NCBI RefSeq assembly: GCF_023715145.1
Contig: NZ_JAMBNP010000008.1
Span: 206,818 to 270,817, forward strand
Reading direction: 5' to 3'
DNA length: 64,000 nucleotides
Source: Paenibacillus glycanilyticus
GTDB lineage: Bacteria; Bacillota; Bacilli; Paenibacillales; Paenibacillaceae
Under the pieces are notes generated by a model. That model was given only the letters and a program-made list of their open reading frames with translations, had not been told where the DNA came from and did not search any database. A program made the translations under genes and the position numbers. Of this stretch, positions 8,495 through 17,539 are shown piece by piece. The stretch's first letter is position 1. The number at the start of each line of letters is the position of its first letter.

Positions 8495-9832
8495 TTACTT
8501 TCGTTGCTCGTCCAGTCTCTTCTTCAGGGATTGGACGAGTTCTTCGTTAGGCTCCCGTCCTCCGTACCGGACTTCGTCATACAGGCGGGCCAGAATATCA
8601 ACCTCTGCCTGCTGCTGCCCAGGTTTGTTATGCCAGGCAACAATATCCGATGTCGTTTCTTTTACGGTGTAATGCGGCTTATAGCCATAACCACGGCCAA
8701 TTGCGGCAGCTACGTATCTCCGGTACAAGTAACGAATCCTCTCCCCCGTCGAGGACAATTCCTCCCAGCGGGCTTCCTTCTGCTTCTTATTCGACTTGCC
8801 AAGCCTTACGCTCCATTTCGCGCGGTCAACAAGACTCTCCACTTCATCCGTATAACCGTCCGCACCTTCTTTGATGCCTTCCGCGCGTTCCCAGATTCTG
8901 CCCAGCGCTTTGCTAATAAGCTTATACAGCTTCCTTCCAATAATAAACAGAAGCACGGCTATACCAAGCACCAGAAGCGCAATACCGATAAACTTGGCGG
9001 AGTGCTCCAGCCATACAAGCCATGCGGGAGGATCATGGGCCTCTACCGGAGGCAAGCCATTCTGCTCTGGTGGCGCTGGCTGTGCCGGTGTCTCCTCTGC
9101 AGGCTCGCCTGATCCGCTCATCCATTCCATGATCTTGTTCACAACGGCATGGAAAAAGTCTTCAATGGAAGACTGCAGCTGCCGGAACAGACCGGCTATA
9201 AGCAGCAGGACAGCCACGATTGTGAGCATGAAACGGTTTTGCCGTTTGAATACCTTTGTTGTAGAGGATTGGATTGCTCCGCCAGATTGCGTCTCAGACG
9301 TCAGCAGCCTTTCATTAACCACATAAAGCATAAGAACAAGAGCGATAATGCCGCAAATCGTCAGGAAGGTAAAATACGGCTGAAGCTTGTCCTGAAGGTG
9401 GGCGGCAATCGTTAAGACGACATAGACGAGAATGCTGACTACCATCACCATATTCGGAAATGACTGCGTCCAACCTTTTGTCCAAGCGCTCATGCCTCTT
9501 GTAGCCGTAAACGCTGCAAGAAGAGCCGGTATTACGATCAACACTCCCGGCTGCTTAGCCTGGAATGCCACCAGCACGGCAAATAACATACAAGTATGAA
9601 CGGCTCCAAGCATAATGCCAATAAGCATGCGATAAAGGCGCCGGTTGCTTTTCACTCGGCCGTTTATTAATGCCCCTGCCGTATAAACGAACGGAAGCGT
9701 CAGCAGCCATAGGAACAAGAAAGCTTTGGTTGAAGTAAAGAACAGAGCAAGGAACCATATCGGCAGGGTGAACAAGGTTTCAATTCCGCCATATAGCAGA
9801 TTCGTGATCAGCTTGCGCGCGTTGTGGCTCAT
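8495..9832 (-). CDS. Membrane protein with C-terminal DUF4129 domain
   Basis: Last gene of the MoxR-DUF58-DUF4129 operon. Of 445 residues the first 170 carry about six hydrophobic helices. Further helices lie near 205 and 295-312, the latter followed by a cytoplasmic DUF4129-like segment (about 350-440, with IRYLYRRYVAAAIGRGYG). In the common form of this operon the third protein is TgpA/YebA-like, with an extracellular transglutaminase core. I see no Cys-His-Asp transglutaminase motif here, only a Pro-rich external loop near 225-265. The role is unknown, probably envelope related. It overlaps the DUF58 gene by 4 bp (ATGA), so the two are translationally coupled. Confidence 0.82.
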   Translation of the reverse strand: MSHNARKLITNLLYGGIETLFTLPIWFLALFFTSTKAFLFLWLLTLPFVYTAGALINGRVKSNRRLYRMLIGIMLGAVHTCMLFAVLVAFQAKQPGVLIVIPALLAAFTATRGMSAWTKGWTQSFPNMVMVVSILVYVVLTIAAHLQDKLQPYFTFLTICGIIALVLMLYVVNERLLTSETQSGGAIQSSTTKVFKRQNRFMLTIVAVLLLIAGLFRQLQSSIEDFFHAVVNKIMEWMSGSGEPAEETPAQPAPPEQNGLPPVEAHDPPAWLVWLEHSAKFIGIALLVLGIAVLLFIIGRKLYKLISKALGRIWERAEGIKEGADGYTDEVESLVDRAKWSVRLGKSNKKQKEARWEELSSTGERIRYLYRRYVAAAIGRGYGYKPHYTVKETTSDIVAWHNKPGQQQAEVDILARLYDEVRYGGREPNEELVQSLKKRLDEQRK

Positions 9833-10941
9833 ACCGCTTCACCTGCCTGCTGCTGATGCTGATCCGCACGCGGGGTCAGCTTCCAATGAACAACCGCATT
9901 CCCGTTCCGGCGCAGTCTGTCCGCCTGAAGCTCAAGCTGCTCGTTCCAGAAGCTGGAGATAACAAGAACATCCCTCTGGGCATAACCGCTGTCGGCTTCC
10001 CTGGCAAGCAGGTCGACGAACGGCTCTGTCCGGATAAGCTCCAGCTTCGCCATCGCCTCGAATATGTCCGACAGATGCCCTCCTCCGCTGCGCGGCTCAA
10101 CGAGAGTACTGCCAAACTCGCCAATGATCGGCATATTCGTGCAGAAGCCCGCTTCCATGCCGCTGTTAATAACCGCTTGAGCCGCTCCTGCCGCCCATTC
10201 TATTCCGTGCTCGATCAGATCTTCATCATTGACCGAGCGCCACATGCTCTCATTATCTTCCACGTTCAGATAGATCATCAGCCTGCGGTCGGCTGTGTAA
10301 TCGTATTGATGCACCTGAAGGTTGCCGGTTCTGGCCGTTGCTTTCCAATTGACCATTTTGTACGTATCACCGGAACGATATTGGCGGGTCCCCATAACTA
10401 CAAACGGATCCTCCACAATCCAGCGTCTGACCGACAATTCTCCCTGCCAGCTATGCGAAGGCAGCTCATGAATAGGCACTTCTGCAGGAGTCGGATAGAC
10501 GATCAGCTCGCCGTTCAAAGCAATTTGCTTCGTCTGATGCAGGAAGCCCAGCAGATCGCCGGCCGTCATCGTAACGGATTGCAGCTTGTACCAGCCTCTT
10601 TTGGTGCATACGATGCGATGTCTTCTAGTAATCTTGGTGTAAGGCATGAGAGTAAAGAAGCTTTTATGGTTTTGCGACAGCTTGCCGCTGCTTACTTCAA
10701 GATTATCCTGACGATGAAACCATAAGTCCGAGGATAATTGTGATTCCACCCGCATCCACGGAACAGGCAGCCATTTGGCATTGGTCAGCTGCTCGACCAG
10801 CTCGATGGTTTCGCCTCGATAACTGACTCTTTTCTGAAACTTCCGTTCATAACCAATTTGCTTCAAAGCATACCGGTGAAAGATTTTGGCCTGCAGAAAA
10901 AAGATAAGGATTGCCGCGAACGCTACCCAGAATATGATCAT
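9829..10941 (-). CDS. DUF58 (von Willebrand A-like) protein
   Basis: Membrane-anchored DUF58 protein of 370 residues. One or two hydrophobic helices open the sequence (MIIFWVAFAAILIFFLQ). The hallmark DUF58 segment follows in the middle (YRSGDTYKMVNWKATARTG), leading into a vWA-like fold with YLNVEDNES at the metal-site position. I start at ATG 10941, preceded by AGGGGTGAG, rather than at the upstream in-frame start. Family members work beside MoxR-type AAA ATPases, here encoded 10 bp upstream, probably in assembly or maturation of an envelope complex. Its substrate cannot be read from the sequence. Confidence 0.88.
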   Translation of the reverse strand: MIIFWVAFAAILIFFLQAKIFHRYALKQIGYERKFQKRVSYRGETIELVEQLTNAKWLPVPWMRVESQLSSDLWFHRQDNLEVSSGKLSQNHKSFFTLMPYTKITRRHRIVCTKRGWYKLQSVTMTAGDLLGFLHQTKQIALNGELIVYPTPAEVPIHELPSHSWQGELSVRRWIVEDPFVVMGTRQYRSGDTYKMVNWKATARTGNLQVHQYDYTADRRLMIYLNVEDNESMWRSVNDEDLIEHGIEWAAGAAQAVINSGMEAGFCTNMPIIGEFGSTLVEPRSGGGHLSDIFEAMAKLELIRTEPFVDLLAREADSGYAQRDVLVISSFWNEQLELQADRLRRNGNAVVHWKLTPRADQHQQQAGEAV

Positions 10942-10951
10942 CCGCTCACCC

Positions 10952-11911
10952 CTATCGGGAGGCGATTCCAGCTTCCGCAGGCACTGCGGTTTGCCGGATA
11001 ATATCTTCAATGATGTCTTCCGCATGCTTATGAGACCGTTGCATTCCCCGAAGGGACAAACGATGCGCCAGCACCGGCTTCGCCATTGCCTTCACGTCAT
11101 CCGGTGTCACATAGTCACGACCCCGCAATATCGCTTGCACCTGCGAGGCTCTCAGAAGCGCCTGACTGCCGCGCGGACTTACGCCAACGAGGATATCTTC
11201 GCGCGTTCGCGTCCGTTCAATCAGCTGAAGCAGATAATGCAGCACTTCGTCAGATACCCGAACCTCGGCGTATACGCGCTGGGCTTCGGCAATATCGGCC
11301 GCTGCCGCTACTGCATCCAGTTGGCCTAACGGATCGGCATTATTAAAGCGCTTTAATATTTGGAGAGCCTCTTCCGTTGTTGGATAACCCATCTGAATCT
11401 TGAACAAGAACCGATCGAGCTGGGCTTCCGGCAGCGGGAACGTTCCCTGATGCTCAACCGGGTTTTGCGTTGCAATAACCATAAACGGCTTGTCCAGCCG
11501 CTTCGTCTCGCCGTCTACGCTGATCTGGCGTTCCTCCATGCATTCGAGCAGACTGGACTGTGTCCTTGGCGTCGCGCGGTTAATCTCGTCTGCGAGCAGC
11601 AGATTGGTGAAGAGCGGCCCCGGACGAAATTCGAAGCCGCCTTCCTTCTGATTGTAGTACTGAATACCGCTAAGATCGGACGGAAGCAGATCCGGCGTGA
11701 ACTGCACCCGGCGGAATTGGAGTTTCAGCGATTGCGCGAGGGACTTGGCAAGCAAGGTTTTCCCCGTTCCCGGAACATCCTCCAGAAGGACATGGCCCGA
11801 GGTAATTAAGGCGATAAACAATAGTTCGGTAACGCTTTCTTTTCCAACAATAACCTGGCCGATATTCGACTTCAGCCTATCCGCTAATTGGTTGATCGAT
11901 TGAAATGACAT
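10952..11911 (-). CDS. MoxR-family AAA+ ATPase
   Basis: AAA_3-class chaperone ATPase of 319 residues. Walker A EDVPGTGKT lies at about 44-52, Walker B LLADEINRA near 110, and the family motif PRTQSSLLECMEERQ directly after. An arginine-rich C-terminal lid follows. Such ATPases remodel partner vWA proteins; the partner is probably the DUF58 protein encoded next. The start has AAGGAG 8 nt upstream. The 22-bp gap to the YcxB-like gene suggests one four-gene operon. Confidence 0.93.
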   Translation of the reverse strand: MSFQSINQLADRLKSNIGQVIVGKESVTELLFIALITSGHVLLEDVPGTGKTLLAKSLAQSLKLQFRRVQFTPDLLPSDLSGIQYYNQKEGGFEFRPGPLFTNLLLADEINRATPRTQSSLLECMEERQISVDGETKRLDKPFMVIATQNPVEHQGTFPLPEAQLDRFLFKIQMGYPTTEEALQILKRFNNADPLGQLDAVAAAADIAEAQRVYAEVRVSDEVLHYLLQLIERTRTREDILVGVSPRGSQALLRASQVQAILRGRDYVTPDDVKAMAKPVLAHRLSLRGMQRSHKHAEDIIEDIIRQTAVPAEAGIASR

Positions 11912-11933
11912 AAGTGCGTCTCCTTTTTATTCG

Positions 11934-12431
11934 TTATCGGATAACTCCAGTCGCAATCTGATGATGGCTTTGGACGATGCTGCGGAATAATTGCTCCTGC
12001 TCGGCATTCCGGAACGCCTCTTTCGGCACGATCCAATACTGCCTCTTATTGTGAAACAAAAAGTAATACTGCTTGTTTTCCCATACCTTCGAGAAAAAGC
12101 CCCACTCCACCTTCGACGCGCCTTCCGACATTTTTAACTCAAAGTCATTGGCGTCGAAGCTGATCTCAAACTGACCGTTCAGATCTCTGGATTTTCTTAT
12201 TCTTCTAGGGTGGACAATAACCTGCGTTACGTAATTCAATACGGATACGATGATGACCATCGCAGCGATTAATGCCAGTGGCCTTGAATGGAGAGCAATT
12301 GAAAAGACGGTACAAGCCACGAATAATACGATCTCAAATACCCAAGTCAACCGGATTCTCAAGGTTTGAAAATACAGGCTTTTCATCGCTCTTCCCGCAT
12401 GCTGGCCGTAATTAAACTGTATCGTTTCCAA
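11934..12431 (-). CDS. YcxB-like membrane protein
   Basis: Small membrane protein of 165 residues with two adjacent transmembrane helices (about 30-65). A C-terminal YcxB-type beta domain follows, with the typical pattern SKVEWGFFSKVWENKQYYFLF. The function of the family is unknown. The start is TTG at 12431 with GGAGG 7 nt upstream. It opens the operon with moxR, DUF58 and DUF4129 genes, so it may belong to the same envelope process. Confidence 0.8.
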   Translation of the reverse strand: METIQFNYGQHAGRAMKSLYFQTLRIRLTWVFEIVLFVACTVFSIALHSRPLALIAAMVIIVSVLNYVTQVIVHPRRIRKSRDLNGQFEISFDANDFELKMSEGASKVEWGFFSKVWENKQYYFLFHNKRQYWIVPKEAFRNAEQEQLFRSIVQSHHQIATGVIR

Positions 12432-12473
12432 CGTCTATCCTCCGAAATAAATCTTGTGTCTTCTATTCATCAT

Positions 12474-13394
12474 TTACGGGCTGCCGTACACAGCCTTCTG
12501 AACCTTCTGCAAATCTCTCCATCGGATCACTTTGATCCCTTCGGACCGCAACGTCTGCTGGATTTCCGGATCCCGGAACAATTGGAACTCCATGCCCCGC
12601 TTCTCCGGCTGCCCGTGGAAGGCAAGCAGCTCATCCGTCACAAGCGAAGGATGGAACAACATCTCGGTTACGCCTGGCTGAAGCTGCTTTAATTGCTGCT
12701 TTAGATTGGCCTTGACCGTATCGTACGTATCACCTTGCTGAAGCGGAAACGGCAGACCGATCAAATAATCCAGAACAACGACTCCCATGGCATGAGCCAG
12801 CAGTCCAAGCTGTCTGGCCTGCTCTTCCAGCTCTGGCGGAACCATCTGACCGTTCGCTGCAGCTACTTTGCGCGGCATCCGGAACGGAAGGCCGTAAGAA
12901 GAGCATACCTCGAATACTTCCTTCAGAAAGTTCTTGCCCGTTTCCAATCCGTACAGGCTTCCCATGTGGTTATCCGCATGAGTCGGATTCATCCCGAGCT
13001 GAAGCGCTGCCTCCACTTGAGCAAGCATTTCCTTCTTCACCTGCTGCGGATCTGCCTGAAGCTCAAAGGTTCGGCAATCCTTCGGGAAATAACCTTCGCT
13101 TGTTACGAGCGATTGCGAATCACTGCCTTTATTAACCGGTCCCCACCGGTAAGCATCCCATTCGCTTGTAAACGTGAAATGGATCCCTACATCGTATTCC
13201 GGATGATTGGCACTCCAAAGAGCCGCTTCGCGAGAGGACTTGCAAGGCATCATTAGGGTGGCCGAGCTTACCGCATGCTCTTGAAGCAGCTGCTGAATTC
13301 CTTTATTGGTTGACTGGCACAAGCCATAGTCATCCGCATTAATAATTAACAACCGTTCCTGACTGCCGTATCCAAGTGATGCTGCGACGTTCAT
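12474..13394 (-). CDS. ChbG/YdjC-family carbohydrate deacetylase
   Basis: Predicted metal-dependent deacetylase of 306 residues. The family signature IINADDYGLC lies near 18-27 (metal-binding Asp). A histidine pair in PTHADNHMGS falls near 150, and EMLFHPS is near the C-terminus. YdjC/ChbG enzymes remove an acetyl group from chitooligosaccharides or related N-acetylated sugars. No sugar transport or hydrolase genes sit beside it, so the substrate is unknown. Its neighbours on the same strand are unrelated in function. The start has GAGAGGATG upstream. Confidence 0.88.
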   Translation of the reverse strand: MNVAASLGYGSQERLLIINADDYGLCQSTNKGIQQLLQEHAVSSATLMMPCKSSREAALWSANHPEYDVGIHFTFTSEWDAYRWGPVNKGSDSQSLVTSEGYFPKDCRTFELQADPQQVKKEMLAQVEAALQLGMNPTHADNHMGSLYGLETGKNFLKEVFEVCSSYGLPFRMPRKVAAANGQMVPPELEEQARQLGLLAHAMGVVVLDYLIGLPFPLQQGDTYDTVKANLKQQLKQLQPGVTEMLFHPSLVTDELLAFHGQPEKRGMEFQLFRDPEIQQTLRSEGIKVIRWRDLQKVQKAVYGSP

Positions 13395-13452
13395 ATCGAC
13401 ACATCCTCTCTACAATTAGCAACATTAACGAATTGCGACTGAAGCGGCAAGC

Positions 13453-14454
13453 TTACAGCAGCTCGCGACGGAACAGCGCCAGAAGCCGTTCTTCGTTCTG
13501 GTCCACCCACCCGCATATGCGGTAGGTCTGGTCAATGAAGCCCGCTACAAGCTCCGCCTCGTCAAGACCTTCTTTCCACCGGTTGGTGAAATGGAGAAAA
13601 ACATCGAGAACTCGCAGCTTTAGGAGAAGCGGCAGCGCTTCGGCCTCAGCAGGCGTAAGTCTGCCGAAACGGCCGTATCCTTCGCAGAATAACTGGATAC
13701 AATTCCAGGTATCCGAATCCTCGCCTTTGAAGAAATCAATAATTGCTACAACCAGTTCCATTGCTCTGACATCGATTGTGCAGAACTCGAAATCCAGCAC
13801 TCCGATAATAGAGTCGCCGGCAGCGACGGTATTGCTCAAATTGAGATCACCGTGAATCCATTGGTGAGGCAGCTCACATAGTGCCTTCATCTTGTCTGAA
13901 AGACTGTTCAACAGGTCCACGACTGCCGCCGCTTTGTCCGCTTTCGCCATAAATACTTCCGATGACTGAATAATTGCCGGAAGCTCGTCGTGAATCAGCG
14001 TGAAATAGGTCTCTTCGAGCTTATAATACGGTTCATAAATCGGCTGTTGCGAGAGCTTCAATTCCTGAAGAGCGGATGACAGCCTCGCAGATATTTCACC
14101 TAGCGAAATAATATGTTCTTTGCGCTCTGCGCTTGGACGTTCGCCCGGAATATAGCGGTACATGGCCGCAAGTGCTCCCGTTTGCGTACGCGAGATGGTT
14201 CCTCCAGCGCGATTGGCTACCGGTACCGGAACCCGAAAACCGGGCTGCTGCAGATACAGAGCCGACAACACATTATGCTCAAGCGAGACAATGTCCGTAT
14301 CCCGGTGATTGTTGTAGACCCGAAGGACAAAACGCTCATCGCCCGCCTGAATCATTCTTGTTGTGTTATTCATTCCGCTGTCACCCGGCACAATGATCCA
14401 TTCCGCCTCGAACGGATACTGCTCAATCAGCGCGGCGATTTCGCTCTCTTTCAA
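13453..14454 (-). CDS. Phosphotransferase of the APH/choline kinase fold
   Basis: Aminoglycoside phosphotransferase-fold enzyme of 333 residues. The catalytic loop HQWIHGDLNLSNT and the metal-binding IIGVLDFEFCTID are both visible; the N-lobe includes RFVLRVYNNHRD. The true substrate could be a sugar, a homoserine-like metabolite or an antibiotic; the family name does not prove resistance. It starts with TTG at 14454, GGAGG 9 nt upstream, and overlaps the stop of the MOSC gene by 4 bp, so the two are coupled. Confidence 0.85.
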   Translation of the reverse strand: MKESEIAALIEQYPFEAEWIIVPGDSGMNNTTRMIQAGDERFVLRVYNNHRDTDIVSLEHNVLSALYLQQPGFRVPVPVANRAGGTISRTQTGALAAMYRYIPGERPSAERKEHIISLGEISARLSSALQELKLSQQPIYEPYYKLEETYFTLIHDELPAIIQSSEVFMAKADKAAAVVDLLNSLSDKMKALCELPHQWIHGDLNLSNTVAAGDSIIGVLDFEFCTIDVRAMELVVAIIDFFKGEDSDTWNCIQLFCEGYGRFGRLTPAEAEALPLLLKLRVLDVFLHFTNRWKEGLDEAELVAGFIDQTYRICGWVDQNEERLLALFRRELL

Positions 14455-15140
14455 TCCGCATGGCCTCCCTGCTTCGCTTGCCGCAGGCGGTCTATTCGGC
14501 TTGATAACGTCTGCTTCCAGCTGCCAGACAGTTCCTCCACAGCCAGTAAGGCGGTCATCCCTGCCAGGTCTTCCTTGCCTTGATACATAACGCGATTAGC
14601 CTCCGCGAGGGTGATGGCTGCCGGATGCCGCTGGACAACCGTTAAATCCTCCCCCGCGCTAACTTCCCCTTCTTGCAGAACGCGGAAATAAAATCCGGTC
14701 ATCCCGGTCTGCTGAACCTTTGCGCCGAGCTCCGGACGCTGATGGCGGATTCCAAGCTTAAAGCAAGGCTGTCTGGGCTGGCTGACCTGTACAACCACAT
14801 TTCCTGCCTGCACGACATCCCCGATGCACAAATCATGCTCCGTCCATTCAGATACGGTCCAGTTCTCGCCAAAGGAACCGCTGCTCACCTTATTGCCCAG
14901 CCACTCTTCCCAATACGGGAAATGACGGTCGAAGTAGACGCATACGGCTTTGTCCGGCCCGCCATGGTTGACCAGATCCGCCTGCCCGTCGCCGGATAAT
15001 CCTGTTTTGCTTAAGTAATGCCTGCTAGCGGACGGTGATTTGAAAATTCCGGTTTGAACAGGCTTGCTGCCATGCATCGCCTCTACGGGAGTTCCTACAT
15101 TAAGCGAGACAATACGGCTGTTCATTATTTCCCGAGACAT
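14451..15140 (-). CDS. MOSC-domain protein, YiiM-like
   Basis: MOSC domain protein of 229 residues. The fold is indicated by LNVGTPV at the start, LVNHGGPDKAVCVY near 60, the SFGENWTV motif near 90 and a conserved cysteine in VSQPRQPCFKLG. A YiiM-type 3-alpha C-terminal part follows. Relatives bind sulfur carriers or the molybdenum cofactor and reduce N-hydroxylated bases. It is first in a two-gene unit with the APH-fold kinase. The first ATG has GGAGG 14 nt upstream, rather far. The ATG five codons later is an alternative start. Confidence 0.86.
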   Translation of the reverse strand: MSREIMNSRIVSLNVGTPVEAMHGSKPVQTGIFKSPSASRHYLSKTGLSGDGQADLVNHGGPDKAVCVYFDRHFPYWEEWLGNKVSSGSFGENWTVSEWTEHDLCIGDVVQAGNVVVQVSQPRQPCFKLGIRHQRPELGAKVQQTGMTGFYFRVLQEGEVSAGEDLTVVQRHPAAITLAEANRVMYQGKEDLAGMTALLAVEELSGSWKQTLSSRIDRLRQAKQGGHAD

Positions 15141-15181
15141 TTGTTTTCTATTAGCCTCCTGTCCATTTCTATCCTCTCTCT

Positions 15182-15211
15182 ATTATAATCCGAGTAGGGA
15201 GATGATGGCAA
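15182..15211 (-). promoter_or_regulatory. Promoter of the MOSC-kinase operon
   Basis: TTGCCA, an 18-nt spacer and a perfect TATAAT on the minus strand lie about 40 bp before the MOSC start. Confidence 0.65.
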
Positions 15212-15437
15212 AAACATCTTTTGGCGCTCTATTATTAATGGCGTTAAGCAGCCGAAATCAGGTATAAATACGGGCTTTTCAGCTATATCCGAATAGTCTT
15301 TCAAGACTACTCTTCGACACCTTTCGTAACATTCGAGCCACACTTGTCGAAAACGTTTTCTTTGTGTAGATTCATGCGCTTCCCCGGGAAATAAAAGACG
15401 TAATTATTTCCTCATTTCCCGGAATGGAACCTTCCGG
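15212..15437. other. Intergenic stretch with two small inverted repeats
   Basis: No gene is evident. It holds a 7-bp inverted repeat TAGTCTT/AAGACTA near 15291-15308 and a perfect 9-bp one, CCGGGAAAT/ATTTCCCGG, at 15384-15422. The second lies 15 bp beyond the end of the APC permease gene and may end that transcript, although no U tract follows it. Confidence 0.4.
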
Positions 15438-17069
15438 CTAATGAAGGTTGAATTTTCGCTCAATTCTGATGATTTCTCCTCTAGGCCTTTTCAAGCGGCT
15501 TTGAAGTCTTGCCAGATGCTGCTTCCGGTATTTCCTGTCCAGCACCATGATGAGGATAAGGAATATTGCCGTACCCGCTGCTCCCCACATGCCAAGCGCG
15601 AAGATTGACAGCGCACCCGATAAGAGTAACCAGACGAAAGCTGCCCGGTCAACAAACGTACGGTATGAGCCGAGATGCCAAGGGGCATCCGCGAGCAGCC
15701 TATGCCTCCCCCTAAGCTTCAGCTTGATCCAGATCGGAATCGCATAGGCCAGCTGCAGGCACAAAACACCAAAGCCAAGCAAACTGGAGATGCCAGCCTC
15801 TCCCCCATCGACCAGCCTTGCTGCACCAAATAATATTACCGAGATCACAGCCGTAATAAGGATTGCCGCCAACGGCGACTGCCGCTCGCGCGTTACCTGC
15901 GACAGCACTTTGCTGAAGGGCAGAGCCTGATCCCTCGCGAGGCAAAAGACCGCCCGCGAACAAATCAGCATTTCGCTGTTCCCGCTCCCCCATATGGCCG
16001 CCGCAATCATCAATAGTATAATCGAATTCCCCTGCCAGCCATCCAGCGCGGCTGCGGCCAGCAGACTGTCGCCTGCGCTGAACAAGTTCGTGCCGACAAT
16101 AGCCGGGAGAACAAGCGTCAGGCACATCAATAAAACAAAGCCTCCGATCATCGTATAGACCGAAGAGAAGTAGATCGCCCAGGGAACCCGGATGCGCGGA
16201 TCGCTCGTTTCCTCCGAAGCTTGGGCAGCTCCATCCATACCGAGAAACAGCTTCTGCAGCACGATTACCCCGGCTATAAATGCCCATGGCGTAACATGCC
16301 CCTCCAAAGAGATATTCTGAAACGTATATAACAGCTCCGGCGAATACACGCTTCGTCCGAAGGTAATGTAGATCCCGCCAATAATCGCGGCAAGGATAAC
16401 CGCTTGAAGGAAAATTCCCGCTTCTTGCAATGCCCCTGTCTTCCCCGTTCCCCAATGATGGACAGCCGCCTGAGCGGCGGTCACCATGCACAAGGCGACT
16501 CCGCTCGTCAGCCAGGAGGAGGTATAGCCCAGCCATACAGACAATAGCTTATCGATAATAAAAGCGCATGCACCGTTCATAAGCGCCATCATAGCGAGAT
16601 GACCAGCCAGATGGAACCATCCTGCATACCATCCCCATCTTCTGGTTCCAAGTGCGGAGGCCCAGTGGTAGACGCCGCCCGCTGTGGGCACAGCTGAAGA
16701 CATCTCGGCAAGCGATGCGCTGACCAGGATGCCAAACAGCGCAAGGATTGGCAATCCGATACTGACGACAGAGGGTCCCCCCTTCTGCAGCGCTGGACCA
16801 GCGAGCAGAAATACAGCGCCTATTAATCCAAGTGACTGAAACGAAAGGCCAAATGACGCAGCGGCTCCTAGTCGCCTGCGCAGCTGCTGGGCGAGCCCGA
16901 ACAAATTCAGGTCATGCTTATCCTGCTGCGACTGTGCGTAAGAGCCGTAAGCGCTCATGCTGATATGCTTTGAAGCCCTTATGCTCTGTTGTGCCCTTGC
17001 CGTCAGAATCAAAGCGCAACCACAAACCATAGCAAACAGCAGCAAACCGATCCATACCGCCAGCATCAT
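15438..17069 (-). CDS. APC-superfamily amino acid permease
   Basis: Integral membrane transporter of 543 residues. After one N-terminal helix and a polar segment rich in Gln and Ser (about 20-60) come about 12 helices in the APC arrangement. The helix-1 motif is FQSLGLIGAVFLL, followed by EMSSAVPTAGGVYHWAS, typical of amino acid/polyamine/choline permeases of the BAT1/GabP-like branch. The start chosen is ATG 17069 with GGAGGGG 4 nt upstream; ATG 17066 is equally possible. The substrate is not readable. An extra helix before the standard core is unusual for the family. Confidence 0.85.
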   Translation of the reverse strand: MMLAVWIGLLLFAMVCGCALILTARAQQSIRASKHISMSAYGSYAQSQQDKHDLNLFGLAQQLRRRLGAAASFGLSFQSLGLIGAVFLLAGPALQKGGPSVVSIGLPILALFGILVSASLAEMSSAVPTAGGVYHWASALGTRRWGWYAGWFHLAGHLAMMALMNGACAFIIDKLLSVWLGYTSSWLTSGVALCMVTAAQAAVHHWGTGKTGALQEAGIFLQAVILAAIIGGIYITFGRSVYSPELLYTFQNISLEGHVTPWAFIAGVIVLQKLFLGMDGAAQASEETSDPRIRVPWAIYFSSVYTMIGGFVLLMCLTLVLPAIVGTNLFSAGDSLLAAAALDGWQGNSIILLMIAAAIWGSGNSEMLICSRAVFCLARDQALPFSKVLSQVTRERQSPLAAILITAVISVILFGAARLVDGGEAGISSLLGFGVLCLQLAYAIPIWIKLKLRGRHRLLADAPWHLGSYRTFVDRAAFVWLLLSGALSIFALGMWGAAGTAIFLILIMVLDRKYRKQHLARLQSRLKRPRGEIIRIERKFNLH

Positions 17070-17124
17070 CGAACCCCTCCCTACGATAATGTATGAGGCG
17101 GGGGGAGAGGTCATGTCAGACAGC

Positions 17125-17152
17125 AAAGGACTGCCCGCAAGGACAGCCCTTT
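17125..17152 (-). terminator. Possible terminator before the APC gene
   Basis: GGGCTGTCC and GGGCAGTCC form a 9-bp stem with two wobble pairs and a UUGC loop, followed by only UUU. It would end the upstream small membrane-protein transcript. Its position in front of the permease ribosome site also allows a leader role. Confidence 0.4.
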
Positions 17153-17195
17153 CATGCCGGCCATCAGCCGGCTGTTATGCGTTTGTACAATGGAT

Positions 17196-17492
17196 TTATG
17201 CCGTGAAACGCAGCATCGCAAACGATCCAATCGCAGCTGCTGCCCAGCAGATCGTATGAATAACGAGCCAACGCCATTTTGAACGGAAATCCAGTCTTCT
17301 AAGCGTCCACAAATTTGTTCCTATGACAAGCAGTGCGTATACTAGAATGATAACCGTGCCGTATGCCTTCTGGGAGCCAGTAGAGGGTGCCATAAATCCA
17401 TAGACCAGAACGATGCCGCCGACCAATACATAGGGAAACAAGAACCCAAGAAGCAGATGAACAATTACGCCAACCCACTTCTTCCTGTCCAT
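17196..17492 (-). CDS. Small membrane protein, unknown
   Basis: 98-residue protein with three predicted transmembrane helices (about 6-32, 43-58 and 76-92) and short basic loops. I recognise no family. The start at ATG 17492 has AAGGAG 11 nt upstream. An upstream in-frame start would add 12 residues but has no ribosome site. It lies 47 bp after the DUF3298-type gene on the same strand and may be cotranscribed with it. Confidence 0.65.
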   Translation of the reverse strand: MDRKKWVGVIVHLLLGFLFPYVLVGGIVLVYGFMAPSTGSQKAYGTVIILVYALLVIGTNLWTLRRLDFRSKWRWLVIHTICWAAAAIGSFAMLRFTA

Positions 17493-17539
17493 CCATGGAT
17501 CAGCTCCTTTTGCATCTCCGCCCGGCATGTCCGGCTGTG

